A stretch of DNA of 64,000 nucleotides. It comes from Pseudomonas triticicola (lineage in GTDB: Bacteria; Pseudomonadota; Gammaproteobacteria; Pseudomonadales; Pseudomonadaceae). Every line of letters begins with the position of its first letter. The first letter of the stretch is position 1. The translations under genes and the position numbers were made by a program. Below are positions 42,999 through 52,519 of the stretch, piece after piece. The notes below the pieces were generated by a model that was not told the DNA's origin, did no database searches, and saw only the letters and a list, made by a program, of their open reading frames with translations. The stretch spans positions 3,075,001-3,139,000 of the forward strand of contig NZ_JAHSTX010000001.1 in assembly GCF_019145375.1 (NCBI RefSeq). Reading direction: 5' to 3'.

Positions 42999-45900
42999 AT
43001 GTTCGAAAAAATCCTTATCGCCAACCGAGGCGCGATTGCCTGTCGCATCCTGCGCACGATCAACGTGCTGAAGGCCCAAGGCGTCGCCGTGTACTCAGAA
43101 GCCGATGCTGCCAGCCTGCACATCTCCCAGGCCGCTGAAGCGCACAGCCTCGGCGAAGGCGCGGCGTCCGCGACCTATCTGGCGGTCGACAAAATCCTCG
43201 CTATCGCCAAACAACGCGGCGCCACGGCGATTCATCCCGGCTACGGATTTCTCTCCGAGAACGCAGCGTTCGCCGAAGCCTGCGAAGCGCAGGGCATCGC
43301 CTTCATCGGGCCGACGCCGGAGCAATTGCGGGTGTTCGGCCTCAAGCACACTGCTCGCGCGTTGGCCAAACAGCACGGCGTACCGATGCTCGAAGGCACC
43401 GACCTGCTCGACAGCCTCGATTGCGCGCTGAGTGCCGCCGAACAGGTCGGCTACCCGGTGATGCTGAAAAGCACCGCTGGCGGCGGTGGCATCGGCATGC
43501 GCGTGTGCCGCAGCGCCAGTGAATTGAGCGAGTCGTTCGAAGCGGTGAAACGCCTCGGCCAGAACAACTTCAGCGACGCCGGGGTGTTCATCGAGAAGTA
43601 CATCGAACGCGCGCGGCATCTGGAAGTGCAGGTGTTCGGCGACGGCTGCGGTGACGTCATCGCTCTCGGCGTGCGCGACTGCTCGGTGCAGCGGCGCAAC
43701 CAGAAAGTCCTCGAAGAAACCCCGGCGCCAAACCTGCCAGAAGGCATGGCCGATGAGCTGTGCGCAGCGGCGATCAAACTGGCGCAAGCGGTGAATTACC
43801 GCAGCGCCGGCACCGTCGAATTCGTCTTCGACAGCGAAGCCCAGCGCTTCTATTTTCTCGAAGTGAACACGCGGTTGCAGGTCGAGCACGGCGTCACCGA
43901 ACAGGTGTGGGACGTGGACCTGGTGCGCTGGATGATCGAGCTGGCCGCTGGTGATCTGCCGCCGCTGAACGAGTTGTATCAAGGCCTGGAACCGCAGGGC
44001 CATGCGATTCAGGCACGTCTGTATGCGGAAGATCCGGGGCGTGATTTCCAGCCGAGCCCGGGCCTGCTGACCGCTGTGCAGTTTCCGCCCGCCAACGGCG
44101 TTGAGTTGCGTATCGACACCTGGGTCGAGGCCGGCGTGGAAATCCCGCCGTATTTCGATCCGATGATCGCCAAGCTCATCGCGTGGGCGCCGAGTCGCGA
44201 ACAGGCTCGCGCCGAACTCCATCAGGCACTGGGCGCTAGCCTGCTGTATGGCGTGGAAACCAACCGCGATTACCTGCGCCAGATTCTGCTCGATGCTCCA
44301 TTCGCCAGCGGCCAGCCGTGGACCCGTTGCCTGGAAAATCTGCTCTATCACGCCAATACCTTCGAAGTGCTCAGCGCCGGCACGCAAACCAGTGTGCAGG
44401 ACTACCCCGGACGCCTCAGCTATTGGGCCGTCGGCGTGCCTCCGTCGGGGCCGATGGACAGCCGAGCGCTGCGCCTGGGCAATCGTCTGCTCGGCAATGA
44501 ACAAGGCGCCGCCGCACTGGAAATCACCATGAGCGGGCCGATCCTGCGCTTCAATTGTGACGCGGTGGTCGCGGTGACCGGCGCGCCGATTGCCTTGAGC
44601 CTTGACGCTGAACCGGTGCCGATGAACACCGCGCTGCTCATCCCGGCCGGCGCGACATTGCAACTGGGCAGCATCAGCGGCGCCGGCGCGCGCAGTTATC
44701 TGTGCCTGCGCGGCGGCGTGCAGGTGCCGGATTATCTGGGCAGCAAAAGTACCTTCACCCTCGGCCAGTTCGGCGGGCATGGCGGACGGGCGTTAAGGGC
44801 CGGTGACGTGTTGCATGTGCCGGCATTGGCCGACCACAGCGCCGGCCAGCAACTGGCCGAACAGCACATCACTGCGCTGCCGAGCGTGCGCCAGATCCGG
44901 GTGATCTACGGTCCGCACGGCGCACCGGAATACTTCAGCGAAAACTACATCGCCACGTTCTTCGCGACCCAGTGGGAAGTGCATTTCAACTCCAGCCGCA
45001 CCGGTGTGCGCCTGATCGGACCGAAACCTGAGTGGGTGCGTGAGGATGGCGGTGAAGCGGGTCTGCACCCGTCGAACATCCATGACAATCCGTATGCGAT
45101 TGGTGCGGTGGATTTCACCGGGGACATGCCGGTGATCCTCGGCCCGGATGGCCCGAGCCTGGGTGGGTTTGTCTGCCCGGTGACGGTGATCGAGGCGGAC
45201 CTGTGGCAGCTGGGGCAGCTCAAGGCGGGCGATAAAATTCAGTTCATTCCCGTCTCTCTGGCTGACGCCCGCGATCTTGCTCTGAAATGGGATGCCCCCT
45301 GTGGGAGCGAGCCTGCTCGCGAAAGCGTCGCCCCAGACAAATCGATATTGACTGACACGGCCTCTTCGCGAGCAGGCTCGCTCCCACAGGATTTGGTGTC
45401 GCCTGTGGTGTTGGCGTTGGGCCAAGGCGATCAGCGACTTGTTGCACGGGTTTCTGGTGACACTCATCTACTGCTGGAAATCGGCGCGCCGGAGCTTGAT
45501 CTGGTCCTGCGCTTTCGCGCCCACGCGCTGATGCAGGCGCTGGAAAGCCAAGCCCTGCATGGTGTGATCGACCTCACGCCGGGCATTCGCTCGCTGCAAG
45601 TGCACTACCAGCCGGAGCAACTGCCGCTGGCCGATCTGCTCGACATCATCGCCGGCGAATGGGACGCGGTGTGCGCCGCCAAGGACTTGCAAGTGCCGTC
45701 GCGCATCGTGCATCTGCCGCTGTCGTGGGACGACCCGGCCTGCCAGTTGGCGATCGACAAATACATGACCACCGTGCGCAAGGACGCACCGTGGTGCCCG
45801 AGCAATCTGGAGTTCATCCGGCGCATCAACGACCTGCCGAATCTCGACGAAGTGCAGCGCACGGTGTTCGATGCGAGCTATCTGGTGATGGGCCTTGGCG

Positions 45901-46646
45901 ATGTTTACCTCGGCGCGCCGGTAGCCACCCCGCTCGACCCGCGTCATCGTCTGGTGACCACCAAGTACAACCCGGCACGTACCTGGACCGCCGAAAATTC
46001 GGTCGGCATCGGCGGGGCCTACATGTGCGTGTACGGCATGGAAGGCCCGGGCGGTTATCAGTTTGTCGGGCGCACTCTGCAGATGTGGAATCGCTATCGC
46101 GAAGTCGCCGCGTTCGATGGCAAACCGTGGCTGCTGCGCTTCTTCGATCAGATCCGTTTCTACCCGGTCAGCGCCGAAGAACTTCTGCGCATCCGCCGCG
46201 ATTTCCCGCTGGGGCGCTTCGATCTGAACATCGAACACAGCCAACTCGACCTCGCCGACTATCAGGCGTTTCTCAGTCAGCAAGCCGAGGGCATCAGCGC
46301 TTTCCGTGCGCAGCAACAGGGCGCGTTCAAGGCTGAACGCGAACGCTGGATCGCCAGTGGCCAGGCGCATTTCGACAGCGAAGAAGCCGTGCCTGACGCC
46401 AGCGAAGAAGCACCGCTGCAAAGCGGTGAACACAGCGTCGACAGCCACATCGCCGGCAATCTCTGGCAGGTGCAGGTCGAGGCCGGCCAGCGCGTCGCGG
46501 CGGGCGATGTGCTGGTGATTCTCGAGTCGATGAAGATGGAAATCCCTGTGCTCGCGCCGCTGGCCGGTGTGGTGCGAGAGATCCGCGTGCAACCCGGTTC
46601 GGCGGTGCGTGCCGGACAACGGGTGGTGGTGCTGGAACTCGACTGA
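42999..46646 (+). CDS. Biotin-dependent guanidine/urea carboxylase
   Basis: A 1215-residue carboxylase. Domains in order: biotin carboxylase (1 to about 450, with ATP-grasp STAGGGGIGMRVC and EVNTRLQVEHGVTE), an allophanate-hydrolase subunit 2-like domain (about 460-760), a subunit 1-like domain (about 800-1010), and a biotin carrier domain. The carrier motif ESMKME places the biotinyl-lysine at K1179. Family members carboxylate urea or guanidine; the riboswitch, the deiminase-like pair and the transporter favour guanidine. Residues about 768-797 are encoded by a REP doublet (45299-45389) that is in frame and lies in the linker between the two middle domains. Confidence 0.9.
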   Translation: MFEKILIANRGAIACRILRTINVLKAQGVAVYSEADAASLHISQAAEAHSLGEGAASATYLAVDKILAIAKQRGATAIHPGYGFLSENAAFAEACEAQGIAFIGPTPEQLRVFGLKHTARALAKQHGVPMLEGTDLLDSLDCALSAAEQVGYPVMLKSTAGGGGIGMRVCRSASELSESFEAVKRLGQNNFSDAGVFIEKYIERARHLEVQVFGDGCGDVIALGVRDCSVQRRNQKVLEETPAPNLPEGMADELCAAAIKLAQAVNYRSAGTVEFVFDSEAQRFYFLEVNTRLQVEHGVTEQVWDVDLVRWMIELAAGDLPPLNELYQGLEPQGHAIQARLYAEDPGRDFQPSPGLLTAVQFPPANGVELRIDTWVEAGVEIPPYFDPMIAKLIAWAPSREQARAELHQALGASLLYGVETNRDYLRQILLDAPFASGQPWTRCLENLLYHANTFEVLSAGTQTSVQDYPGRLSYWAVGVPPSGPMDSRALRLGNRLLGNEQGAAALEITMSGPILRFNCDAVVAVTGAPIALSLDAEPVPMNTALLIPAGATLQLGSISGAGARSYLCLRGGVQVPDYLGSKSTFTLGQFGGHGGRALRAGDVLHVPALADHSAGQQLAEQHITALPSVRQIRVIYGPHGAPEYFSENYIATFFATQWEVHFNSSRTGVRLIGPKPEWVREDGGEAGLHPSNIHDNPYAIGAVDFTGDMPVILGPDGPSLGGFVCPVTVIEADLWQLGQLKAGDKIQFIPVSLADARDLALKWDAPCGSEPARESVAPDKSILTDTASSRAGSLPQDLVSPVVLALGQGDQRLVARVSGDTHLLLEIGAPELDLVLRFRAHALMQALESQALHGVIDLTPGIRSLQVHYQPEQLPLADLLDIIAGEWDAVCAAKDLQVPSRIVHLPLSWDDPACQLAIDKYMTTVRKDAPWCPSNLEFIRRINDLPNLDEVQRTVFDASYLVMGLGDVYLGAPVATPLDPRHRLVTTKYNPARTWTAENSVGIGGAYMCVYGMEGPGGYQFVGRTLQMWNRYREVAAFDGKPWLLRFFDQIRFYPVSAEELLRIRRDFPLGRFDLNIEHSQLDLADYQAFLSQQAEGISAFRAQQQGAFKAERERWIASGQAHFDSEEAVPDASEEAPLQSGEHSVDSHIAGNLWQVQVEAGQRVAAGDVLVILESMKMEIPVLAPLAGVVREIRVQPGSAVRAGQRVVVLELD
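45299..45389. repeat. REP doublet (class A) inside the carboxylase coding sequence
   Basis: Perfect 25-base inverted arms (45299-45323 and 45365-45389) enclose 41 bases. The element is translated in frame, giving the peptide CGSEPARES at its start and SSRAGSLPQ at its end. Flanking sequence appears to be ordinary carboxylase. Confidence 0.95.
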
Positions 46647-46671
46647 AGCCATTTCTGAAAAGGATCAACCG

Positions 46672-48444
46672 ATGAATCTGCAACTCGATGCACTGCGCCA
46701 GGCCTATCGCAATGGCGACGCCACACCGCGCCAACTGCTGCTGCAATTGCGCGAAAAAGCCGCTGCCCTGAATCCCGACTATCACCTGTTCATCCACCTG
46801 CTCAGCGTCGATGAACTGGAGCCGTATCTGGCCGCCCTCGACGGTCGTGACCTCGACAGCCTGCCGCTGTATGGCGTGCCGTTTGCGATCAAGGACAACA
46901 TCGATCTGGCCGGCATTCCCACCACCGCCGCGTGCCCGGCGTTTGCCTATGTGCCGCAGCGGTCGGCAACAATCGTCGAGCAACTGATGGCGCTGGGGGC
47001 GATACCGCTGGGCAAGACCAATCTTGACCAGTTTGCCACCGGCCTCAATGGCAGCCGCTCGCCTTATGGTGCGTGCCCGAACAGCGTTTTGCCCGAATAT
47101 CCGTCTGGCGGCTCCAGCGCCGGCTCGTCGCTGGCGGTAGCGTTGGGCGTGGCGAGTTTTGCCTTGGGCACTGACACCGCCGGTTCCGGGCGGGTGCCGG
47201 CGGCGCTGAATAATCTGGTGGGCTTGAAGGCGAGCAAGGGCCTGATTTCCACCGCTGGCGTGCTGCCGGCGTGCCGCACGCTGGACTGCGTGACCACTTT
47301 CACCGCCACCGCCCGCGAGGCCAGTCAGTTGCTGGCGTTGACGGCAAAACACGATCCCCGCGATGAGTACAGCCGGCCCAACCCGGCATGGAACGACAGC
47401 TCGGCGTTCGGCACGCCGCGGCCGTTTCGCTTCGGTGTGCCACGGGCACAGGATCTGGAGTTTTTCGGTTGCAGCGAGGGGCCGCAACTGTTCGCAGCGG
47501 CCATCGAACGGCTCAAGGCCTTGGGTGGCGAACCCGTCGAGCTGGACCTGTCGCCGTTTCTCGAAGCAGCGCGCCTGCTCTACGACGGGCCGTGGGTCGC
47601 CGAGCGTTACAGCGTCACCGGTGAGCTGATGGAGCAGAATCCCGAAGCGGTGCTGCCGGTGATCCGTGCGGTGCTGGCCAAGGCTCCGGCAGTGACCGGC
47701 GTGCAGACCTTTCGCGCGCAATATCGATTGCAGGCGCTGAAGGCCCTCTGCGACGAGGCCCTGGAAAATCTCGACTGCGTACTGACGCCGACCATCGGCC
47801 GCCCAGTGACCCTGGCCGAGCTTGCGGCCGAGCCGGTGCTGCGCAATTCCGAACTCGGCTATTACACCAACTTCATGAACCTGCTCGACTACGCCGCCGT
47901 CGCCGTGCCGACCGCGTTCATGAGCAACGGTTTGCCGTGGGGCGTGACGTTGTTCGGGCGGGTGTTTACCGATCAATACCTGTTGGGCGTGGCGGATGCC
48001 TTGCAGCGCCAGCAGGACAGTGCCCTGCCAGCTCCGGCGAACGCTGCGCGCAACGACCGCGCTCGATTGGTGGTGTGTGGCGCGCACCTGCAAGGGCTAG
48101 CGTTGAACTGGCAACTGACCCAGCGCGGCGGGCGCTTGCTGGAAACCACGTTCAGTTCGCCGGACTATCGACTGCACGCCCTCGCCGGCGGCCCGCCATT
48201 GCGGCCGGGGATGGTACGGGTCAAGGACGGCGGCGTGGCGATTGCCGTGGAGGTCTGGGAGTTGCCGAGCAGCGAGCTGGGCTCGTTTCTCACCGGAATT
48301 CCGGCGCCGCTCGGGTTGGGCAAGGTGCAACTGGCGGATGGGCGCTGGGAGAGCGGGTTTATCTGTGAGCCGTATGGGCTGGAGGGTGCGGTGGATATCA
48401 GTCATTTCGGGGGATGGCGGGCATATCTGGCATCCCGGGGCTGA
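46672..48444 (+). CDS. atzF: Allophanate hydrolase (AtzF type)
   Basis: An amidase-signature enzyme (590 residues) that splits allophanate to two ammonia and two CO2. The catalytic Lys is in FAIKDNIDLAG, the cis-Ser in SGGSSAGSSLAVA and the nucleophile Ser in GTDTAGSGRVPAA. A C-terminal domain (about 480-590) ending in YGLEGAVDISHFGGWRAYL is that of allophanate hydrolases, absent from simple amidases. AAGGATC precedes the ATG, 25 bases after the carboxylase gene. It completes the pathway. Confidence 0.93.
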   Translation: MNLQLDALRQAYRNGDATPRQLLLQLREKAAALNPDYHLFIHLLSVDELEPYLAALDGRDLDSLPLYGVPFAIKDNIDLAGIPTTAACPAFAYVPQRSATIVEQLMALGAIPLGKTNLDQFATGLNGSRSPYGACPNSVLPEYPSGGSSAGSSLAVALGVASFALGTDTAGSGRVPAALNNLVGLKASKGLISTAGVLPACRTLDCVTTFTATAREASQLLALTAKHDPRDEYSRPNPAWNDSSAFGTPRPFRFGVPRAQDLEFFGCSEGPQLFAAAIERLKALGGEPVELDLSPFLEAARLLYDGPWVAERYSVTGELMEQNPEAVLPVIRAVLAKAPAVTGVQTFRAQYRLQALKALCDEALENLDCVLTPTIGRPVTLAELAAEPVLRNSELGYYTNFMNLLDYAAVAVPTAFMSNGLPWGVTLFGRVFTDQYLLGVADALQRQQDSALPAPANAARNDRARLVVCGAHLQGLALNWQLTQRGGRLLETTFSSPDYRLHALAGGPPLRPGMVRVKDGGVAIAVEVWELPSSELGSFLTGIPAPLGLGKVQLADGRWESGFICEPYGLEGAVDISHFGGWRAYLASRG

Positions 48445-48724
48445 TCCGAAAGCTCGCCCTCACCCTGGCCCTCTCCCCCAGGAGAGGGCCAAGGTGAGGT
48501 GACTGTCCATCGGTTGCCATTGGCTGATACCGAGTCGATCACAGATTTTCCATCACCCACAATCCAGCTCCCTCTCCCCCGGGAGAGGGCTGGGGTGAGG
48601 GGCTGCGATTTCCCTGACACACCGCTACGTCATATCCCCCGCCATTTCAGGCACAAATCCCGCAGTGTTTTCCCGACCATCCCACTAGAATGCATCCCAT
48701 CGGGCCACTGCCAACGGATCTGCC
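48445..48724. other. Intergenic region with CTCTCCC repeats
   Basis: This 280-base stretch follows the guanidine operon and holds two repeat units of one family, described separately. The remainder should contain the promoter of the diguanylate cyclase; I did not identify it. Confidence 0.4.
48458..48600. repeat. CCCTCTCCC-type repeat pair (class D)
   Basis: A self-complementary unit at 48458-48500 (CCTCACC...CCTCTCC pairing with GGAGAGG...GGTGAGG) is followed by a related unit at 48570-48600. Another copy of this family occurs at 55474-55507. Dispersed palindromes of this kind are widespread in proteobacterial intergenic DNA. Confidence 0.8.
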
Positions 48725-50212
48725 ATGCCGCTTCGTTCTCCCTTGTACTCGCAACGTTCACTGGTGCTCACCCTGGTCGCCCTGCTCGGCGCCGGCTTTC
48801 TCGCCACGTCACTGTTGAGCTACTTCGCCTCCCGCGCGTCGATCCGCGACAACATCGTCAACACCGAACTGCCACTGACCTCCGATACGGTCTATTCGGA
48901 AATCCAGAAAGACCTGGTCCGGCCGATCCTGATTTCCTCAATGATGTCCCGTGACACGTTCATGCGCGACTGGGTGGTCAACGGCGAGCAGAATCCCGAG
49001 CAGATGACCCGCTATCTCGACGAGGTCATGACCCATTACGGCGCCTACACGGCGTTCTTCGTTTCCAATGCCACGCTCACCTACTACCACGCCAAAGGCG
49101 TGCTCAAGCAGGTCAAAGTCGACGAGCCGCGCGACACCTGGTACTTCCGCGTGCGCGACATGCAGGACCCGTACGAGATCAACGTCGACCCGGATCTGGC
49201 CAACAAGGACAACCTGACGTTCTTCATCAACTACAAGGTCTACGACTACCACAACCGCTTTATCGGCGCCGCGGGCGTGGGCCTGACGGTGGATGCAGTG
49301 ATCAAGCTGATCGACAAGTATCAACAGCGCTATCAACGCAGCGTGTACTTCGTCGATACCTTCGGCCGCCTCGTATTGACCGGTGCCGAGGGTGGCCCGG
49401 AAGGCGCGCACATCGGCCAGAGTCTTGGCGAACTGGAGAGCATGAAAAGTCTGGTCAGCCAATTGCCCAAGCCACACAGCGGCAGCTACGAATATTCCAC
49501 TCAGGGCCAGGGGCATTTTCTCAACGTGCGGTTTATCCCCGAGTTGAACTGGTACCTGTTCGTCGATAAACGTGAGGACGGCGCGCTGAGCGAGATCCGC
49601 CAGTCGCTGTACCTCAATCTGCTGATCTGCCTGCTGGTGACGTTGATCGTGCTGGCCTTGCTCAATCGAGTGATCAAGCGCTTCCAGGCGAAGATTCAGG
49701 CGCACGCCACCCTCGACAGTCTCACCGAACTGCCGAATCGACGTGGCTTCGACATCCTCGCCGCGCAGGCGCTGCACGAGGCCCAACGGGAAACCAAGCC
49801 GCTGACCGCGTTGCTGCTCGACCTCGACCACTTCAAAGCCTTGAACGACACCTACGGACACATGGCCGGCGATCAGGTGTTGATCGGTTTCGCCCGCGAC
49901 CTGCAAAGTTGCCTGCGCCACGCCGACATCGTCTGCCGCTGGGGCGGTGAAGAGTTCATCGTTCTGTTGAAAGACACCGACGGCGAGACCGGGCAGAAAA
50001 TCGCCGAGAAGATCCGCCAGCACGTCGAGCAACACGAATATGCCTACGATGGCCACAGCCTGCATCTGACCGTGAGCATCGGCGCCACCACCGTGCAACG
50101 CGATGACACCTTGCACACTCTGCTGTCGCGGGCCGATCATGCGATGTACCGCGCCAAGCAAACCGGGCGCAACTGCACCTGCATGGAAATGCCGCACTCG
50201 ACCTATGCCTGA
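48725..50212 (+). CDS. Membrane diguanylate cyclase (GGDEF)
   Basis: A 495-residue protein. It has an N-terminal transmembrane segment (about 14-34), a periplasmic sensor region of about 260 residues (Cache-like, with DTWYFRVRDMQDPYEI), a second transmembrane segment (about 295-317) and a C-terminal GGDEF domain. The active site is GGEEF in CRWGGEEFIVLL, and an intact inhibitory site RHAD lies five residues before it, so product feedback by c-di-GMP is expected. DLDHFKALNDTYGH is the other catalytic block. No EAL domain is attached. The stop overlaps the following CWC gene by 8 bases. Confidence 0.92.
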   Translation: MPLRSPLYSQRSLVLTLVALLGAGFLATSLLSYFASRASIRDNIVNTELPLTSDTVYSEIQKDLVRPILISSMMSRDTFMRDWVVNGEQNPEQMTRYLDEVMTHYGAYTAFFVSNATLTYYHAKGVLKQVKVDEPRDTWYFRVRDMQDPYEINVDPDLANKDNLTFFINYKVYDYHNRFIGAAGVGLTVDAVIKLIDKYQQRYQRSVYFVDTFGRLVLTGAEGGPEGAHIGQSLGELESMKSLVSQLPKPHSGSYEYSTQGQGHFLNVRFIPELNWYLFVDKREDGALSEIRQSLYLNLLICLLVTLIVLALLNRVIKRFQAKIQAHATLDSLTELPNRRGFDILAAQALHEAQRETKPLTALLLDLDHFKALNDTYGHMAGDQVLIGFARDLQSCLRHADIVCRWGGEEFIVLLKDTDGETGQKIAEKIRQHVEQHEYAYDGHSLHLTVSIGATTVQRDDTLHTLLSRADHAMYRAKQTGRNCTCMEMPHSTYA

Positions 50213-50435
50213 TAACGACGTCAAACCCGACCACTGCCCGGCCTGCGGCGCCCGCAACGATTGCAGCCTCGCCGACCCGCGCACCGCCGACCGCGAATGC
50301 TGGTGCTATGGCGTGACCATCGAGCCGGCGGTGCTCGACGCGCTGCCGGCCGCGCTGCGCAATCAAGCCTGCCTGTGCCCGCGCTGCGCACAGGTCGAAG
50401 CGCAACTGCAAGCAGGTCGGCGGCCGATCCCGTAA
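50205..50435 (+). CDS. Cysteine-rich CWC family protein
   Basis: A 76-residue protein with the family-defining pattern: CPACGARNDCSLA near the start, CWCYG in the middle and CLCPRCA near the end. These Cys pairs probably bind zinc. Start ATG at 50205 overlaps the diguanylate cyclase stop by 8 bases. Function is unknown; it commonly lies next to the pseudouridine synthase gene that follows here after 33 bases. Confidence 0.86.
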   Translation: MPDNDVKPDHCPACGARNDCSLADPRTADRECWCYGVTIEPAVLDALPAALRNQACLCPRCAQVEAQLQAGRRPIP

Positions 50436-50468
50436 GATGCGCGGCCCTTCGTCCGTTGAATTCTGACC

Positions 50469-51161
50469 ATGCGCGTCGACCGCTTCCTCAGCAATCTGCC
50501 CCGCTACAACCGTCAGCAGGTGCGCTTGTTGCTGGTGGAAAAGCGCGTGCGGATTGACGGAAAAGTCGTCAGCGACCCGCACAGTGAGGTGCTGGAATTC
50601 AGCCGGGTCGAAGTCGACGATGAGGTGCTGCAGAGCGGCAAACCGGCGCGCTATTTCATGCTGCACAAACCCCCGGGCTGCGTCAGTGCCACCCGCGATC
50701 CGCAGCATGCGACCGTGCTCGACCTGCTCGATGAACCGCACAAGGACGATCTGCACATCGCCGGACGTCTGGATTTCAATACCACCGGGCTGCTGCTGAT
50801 CACCAATGACGGCGCCTGGTCGCGACGCCTGACGCAGCCGCAAACCAAACTGCCGAAGGTCTATTACGTCGAAACCGAACAGCACATCGACCCCAGCTAC
50901 GCGCTGAAATTTGCCGAGGGCATCTACTTCGCTTTCGAAGATCTGACCACGCAACCGGCGCAGCTTGAGCTGCTCGGCCCACGCTCCGCACGGCTGAGCA
51001 TCGTTGAAGGCCGCTACCATCAGGTCAAGCGCATGTTTGGCTTCTTCAACAACAAAGTCCTGCGCCTGCACCGCGAATCCATCGGCGAACTGACCCTCGA
51101 TCACGCGCTAAAACCGGGCGAATACCGCGCTTTGCGCACCGAAGAGATTCATTTGTTCTAA
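50469..51161 (+). CDS. rsuA: Small-subunit rRNA pseudouridine synthase (RsuA family)
   Basis: A 230-residue enzyme with an N-terminal S4 RNA-binding domain (RVDRFLSNLPRYNRQQVRLLLV) and a RsuA/RluB catalytic domain. The catalytic Asp is in AGRLDFNTTGLLLITNDG, and EGRYHQVKRMFG is the second signature. Family members modify U516 of 16S rRNA or related positions. It follows the CWC gene on the same strand. Confidence 0.9.
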   Translation: MRVDRFLSNLPRYNRQQVRLLLVEKRVRIDGKVVSDPHSEVLEFSRVEVDDEVLQSGKPARYFMLHKPPGCVSATRDPQHATVLDLLDEPHKDDLHIAGRLDFNTTGLLLITNDGAWSRRLTQPQTKLPKVYYVETEQHIDPSYALKFAEGIYFAFEDLTTQPAQLELLGPRSARLSIVEGRYHQVKRMFGFFNNKVLRLHRESIGELTLDHALKPGEYRALRTEEIHLF

Positions 51162-51477
51162 GCCGGCGACCGCTCAGCCGAAGTTGTCGAACAATTCGCC
51201 GACGGCACTTGCGTGATCCTGAGTCCCCTGCTTGAATCAGGACGTCGGCCGAAATGTGACCGATGAGTCACCACATACTTCCAAGAAACTTTTTGTCGGT
51301 CGTCTGCCCTCAAGGGCTGCGCCTCAGCCGGCAATCTGCCCGCCAATAACAACACCCGTCGACCTGCCGTACCGGATCGACATGGGCCAGCAAATTTCAG
51401 GCGTATGCCTACCTGTCACAAAGCTCGTGCAATCTCGATTGCGCGCATACCCGCTTGCTTGCCAGGAGTCTTATGAC
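51162..51477. other. Upstream region of phaG
   Basis: A 316-base gap with no supportable gene; the in-frame extension of phaG to 51232 lacks family similarity and a ribosome binding site. A CAGGAG stands before 51478. I could not assign a promoter type. Confidence 0.45.
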
Positions 51478-52362
51478 ATGAGGCCAGAAATCGCTGTGCT
51501 GGATATACAGGGTCAGTATCGGGTTTACACGGAGTTCTATCGCGCAGACGCCGCAGAAAAGACCATCATTCTGGTCAACGGCTCGATGGCCACGACTGCG
51601 TCGTTTGCACAGACCGTGAAAAACCTGCACCCGCAATTCAACGTGGTCTGCTATGACCAGCCCTACGCGGGTCGGTCAAAAGCCCACAACCGGCATGAGA
51701 AACATCTGACGAAGGAAGTCGAAGGGCAGATTCTGCTGGAGCTGATCGATCACTTCGCCGCCGAACACGTGCTGTCCTTCTCCTGGGGCGGCGCCGCCAC
51801 TCTGGTCGCCCTCGCCCAGCAACCGCGGCGCATTGAAAAAGCCGTGATCAGCTCGTTCTCCCCGGTAATCAATGCGCACATGCTCGATTACCTTGAGCGC
51901 GGCGTCGATTACCTCGGCAGCCGCGACGGCGACCGGGTCGGCCATCTGGTCAACAACACCATCGGCAAACACCTGCCGTCGCTGTTCAAGCGCTTCAACT
52001 ATCGACATGTCAGCAGCCTCGCCGAGCATGAGTACGGGCAGATGCACTTTCACATCAACGACGTACTGCACAGCGATCGCCAGTGCTATCTGAATGCGGC
52101 GAAAAAGATCAACGTGCCGGTGCTGTTCCTGAATGGCGAATGGGACGAATACACCGCTGCTGAAGACGCACGCCTGTTTGGCAATCACGTAGCGCACAGC
52201 AGCTTCACCACCCTGCAAGCCACCGGGCACTTCCTCGACATGGAGCACAAGGCCGCTTGCCGCGACAGCCAGAACGCTCTGCTCGGCTTCCTGAAACCTG
52301 CGCCGCAAGCCAGCCGAACGCGCTACTCGTTTGTGCAGGATCACCATGCCCTGGCCATTTGA
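51478..52362 (+). CDS. phaG: PhaG-type (R)-3-hydroxyacyl-ACP:CoA transacylase/thioesterase
   Basis: A 294-residue alpha/beta hydrolase whose N terminus (MRPEIAVLDIQGQYRVYTEF) is that of Pseudomonas PhaG. It links fatty acid synthesis to medium-chain polyhydroxyalkanoate precursors; recent work favours thioesterase action on hydroxyacyl-ACP. The nucleophile elbow is LSFSWGGAATL, the acid is in NGEWDEYT and the His is in ATGHFLDME. The related RhlA uses the same fold for rhamnolipid precursors, but PhaG similarity is much closer. No pha synthase gene is adjacent, as is usual for phaG. Confidence 0.92.
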   Translation: MRPEIAVLDIQGQYRVYTEFYRADAAEKTIILVNGSMATTASFAQTVKNLHPQFNVVCYDQPYAGRSKAHNRHEKHLTKEVEGQILLELIDHFAAEHVLSFSWGGAATLVALAQQPRRIEKAVISSFSPVINAHMLDYLERGVDYLGSRDGDRVGHLVNNTIGKHLPSLFKRFNYRHVSSLAEHEYGQMHFHINDVLHSDRQCYLNAAKKINVPVLFLNGEWDEYTAAEDARLFGNHVAHSSFTTLQATGHFLDMEHKAACRDSQNALLGFLKPAPQASRTRYSFVQDHHALAI

Positions 52363-52519
52363 AACAGCGTCATCGCGGGCAAGGCTGCAAGCTTGAAGTG
52401 CCTGATGCACCGGCGCAGCCCTTGCTCGCGATCGACCGATTTCTGCGCGGCAAAGCCCTCGCAGAGAAAAGAAAACTTCAAATCCGTGGCCGAGTCTGGT
52501 ACAAAGTCAGCCGCTCTGA

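Noticed and set aside
45299..45389. Frameshift or pseudogenisation of the carboxylase by the REP doublet
   Set aside because: The reading frame is uninterrupted through the element and all downstream domains, including the biotin site, are intact.
46327..48093. 588-codon minus-strand frame opposite the allophanate hydrolase gene
   Set aside because: The plus-strand amidase is well supported; the reverse frame is low-information antisense.
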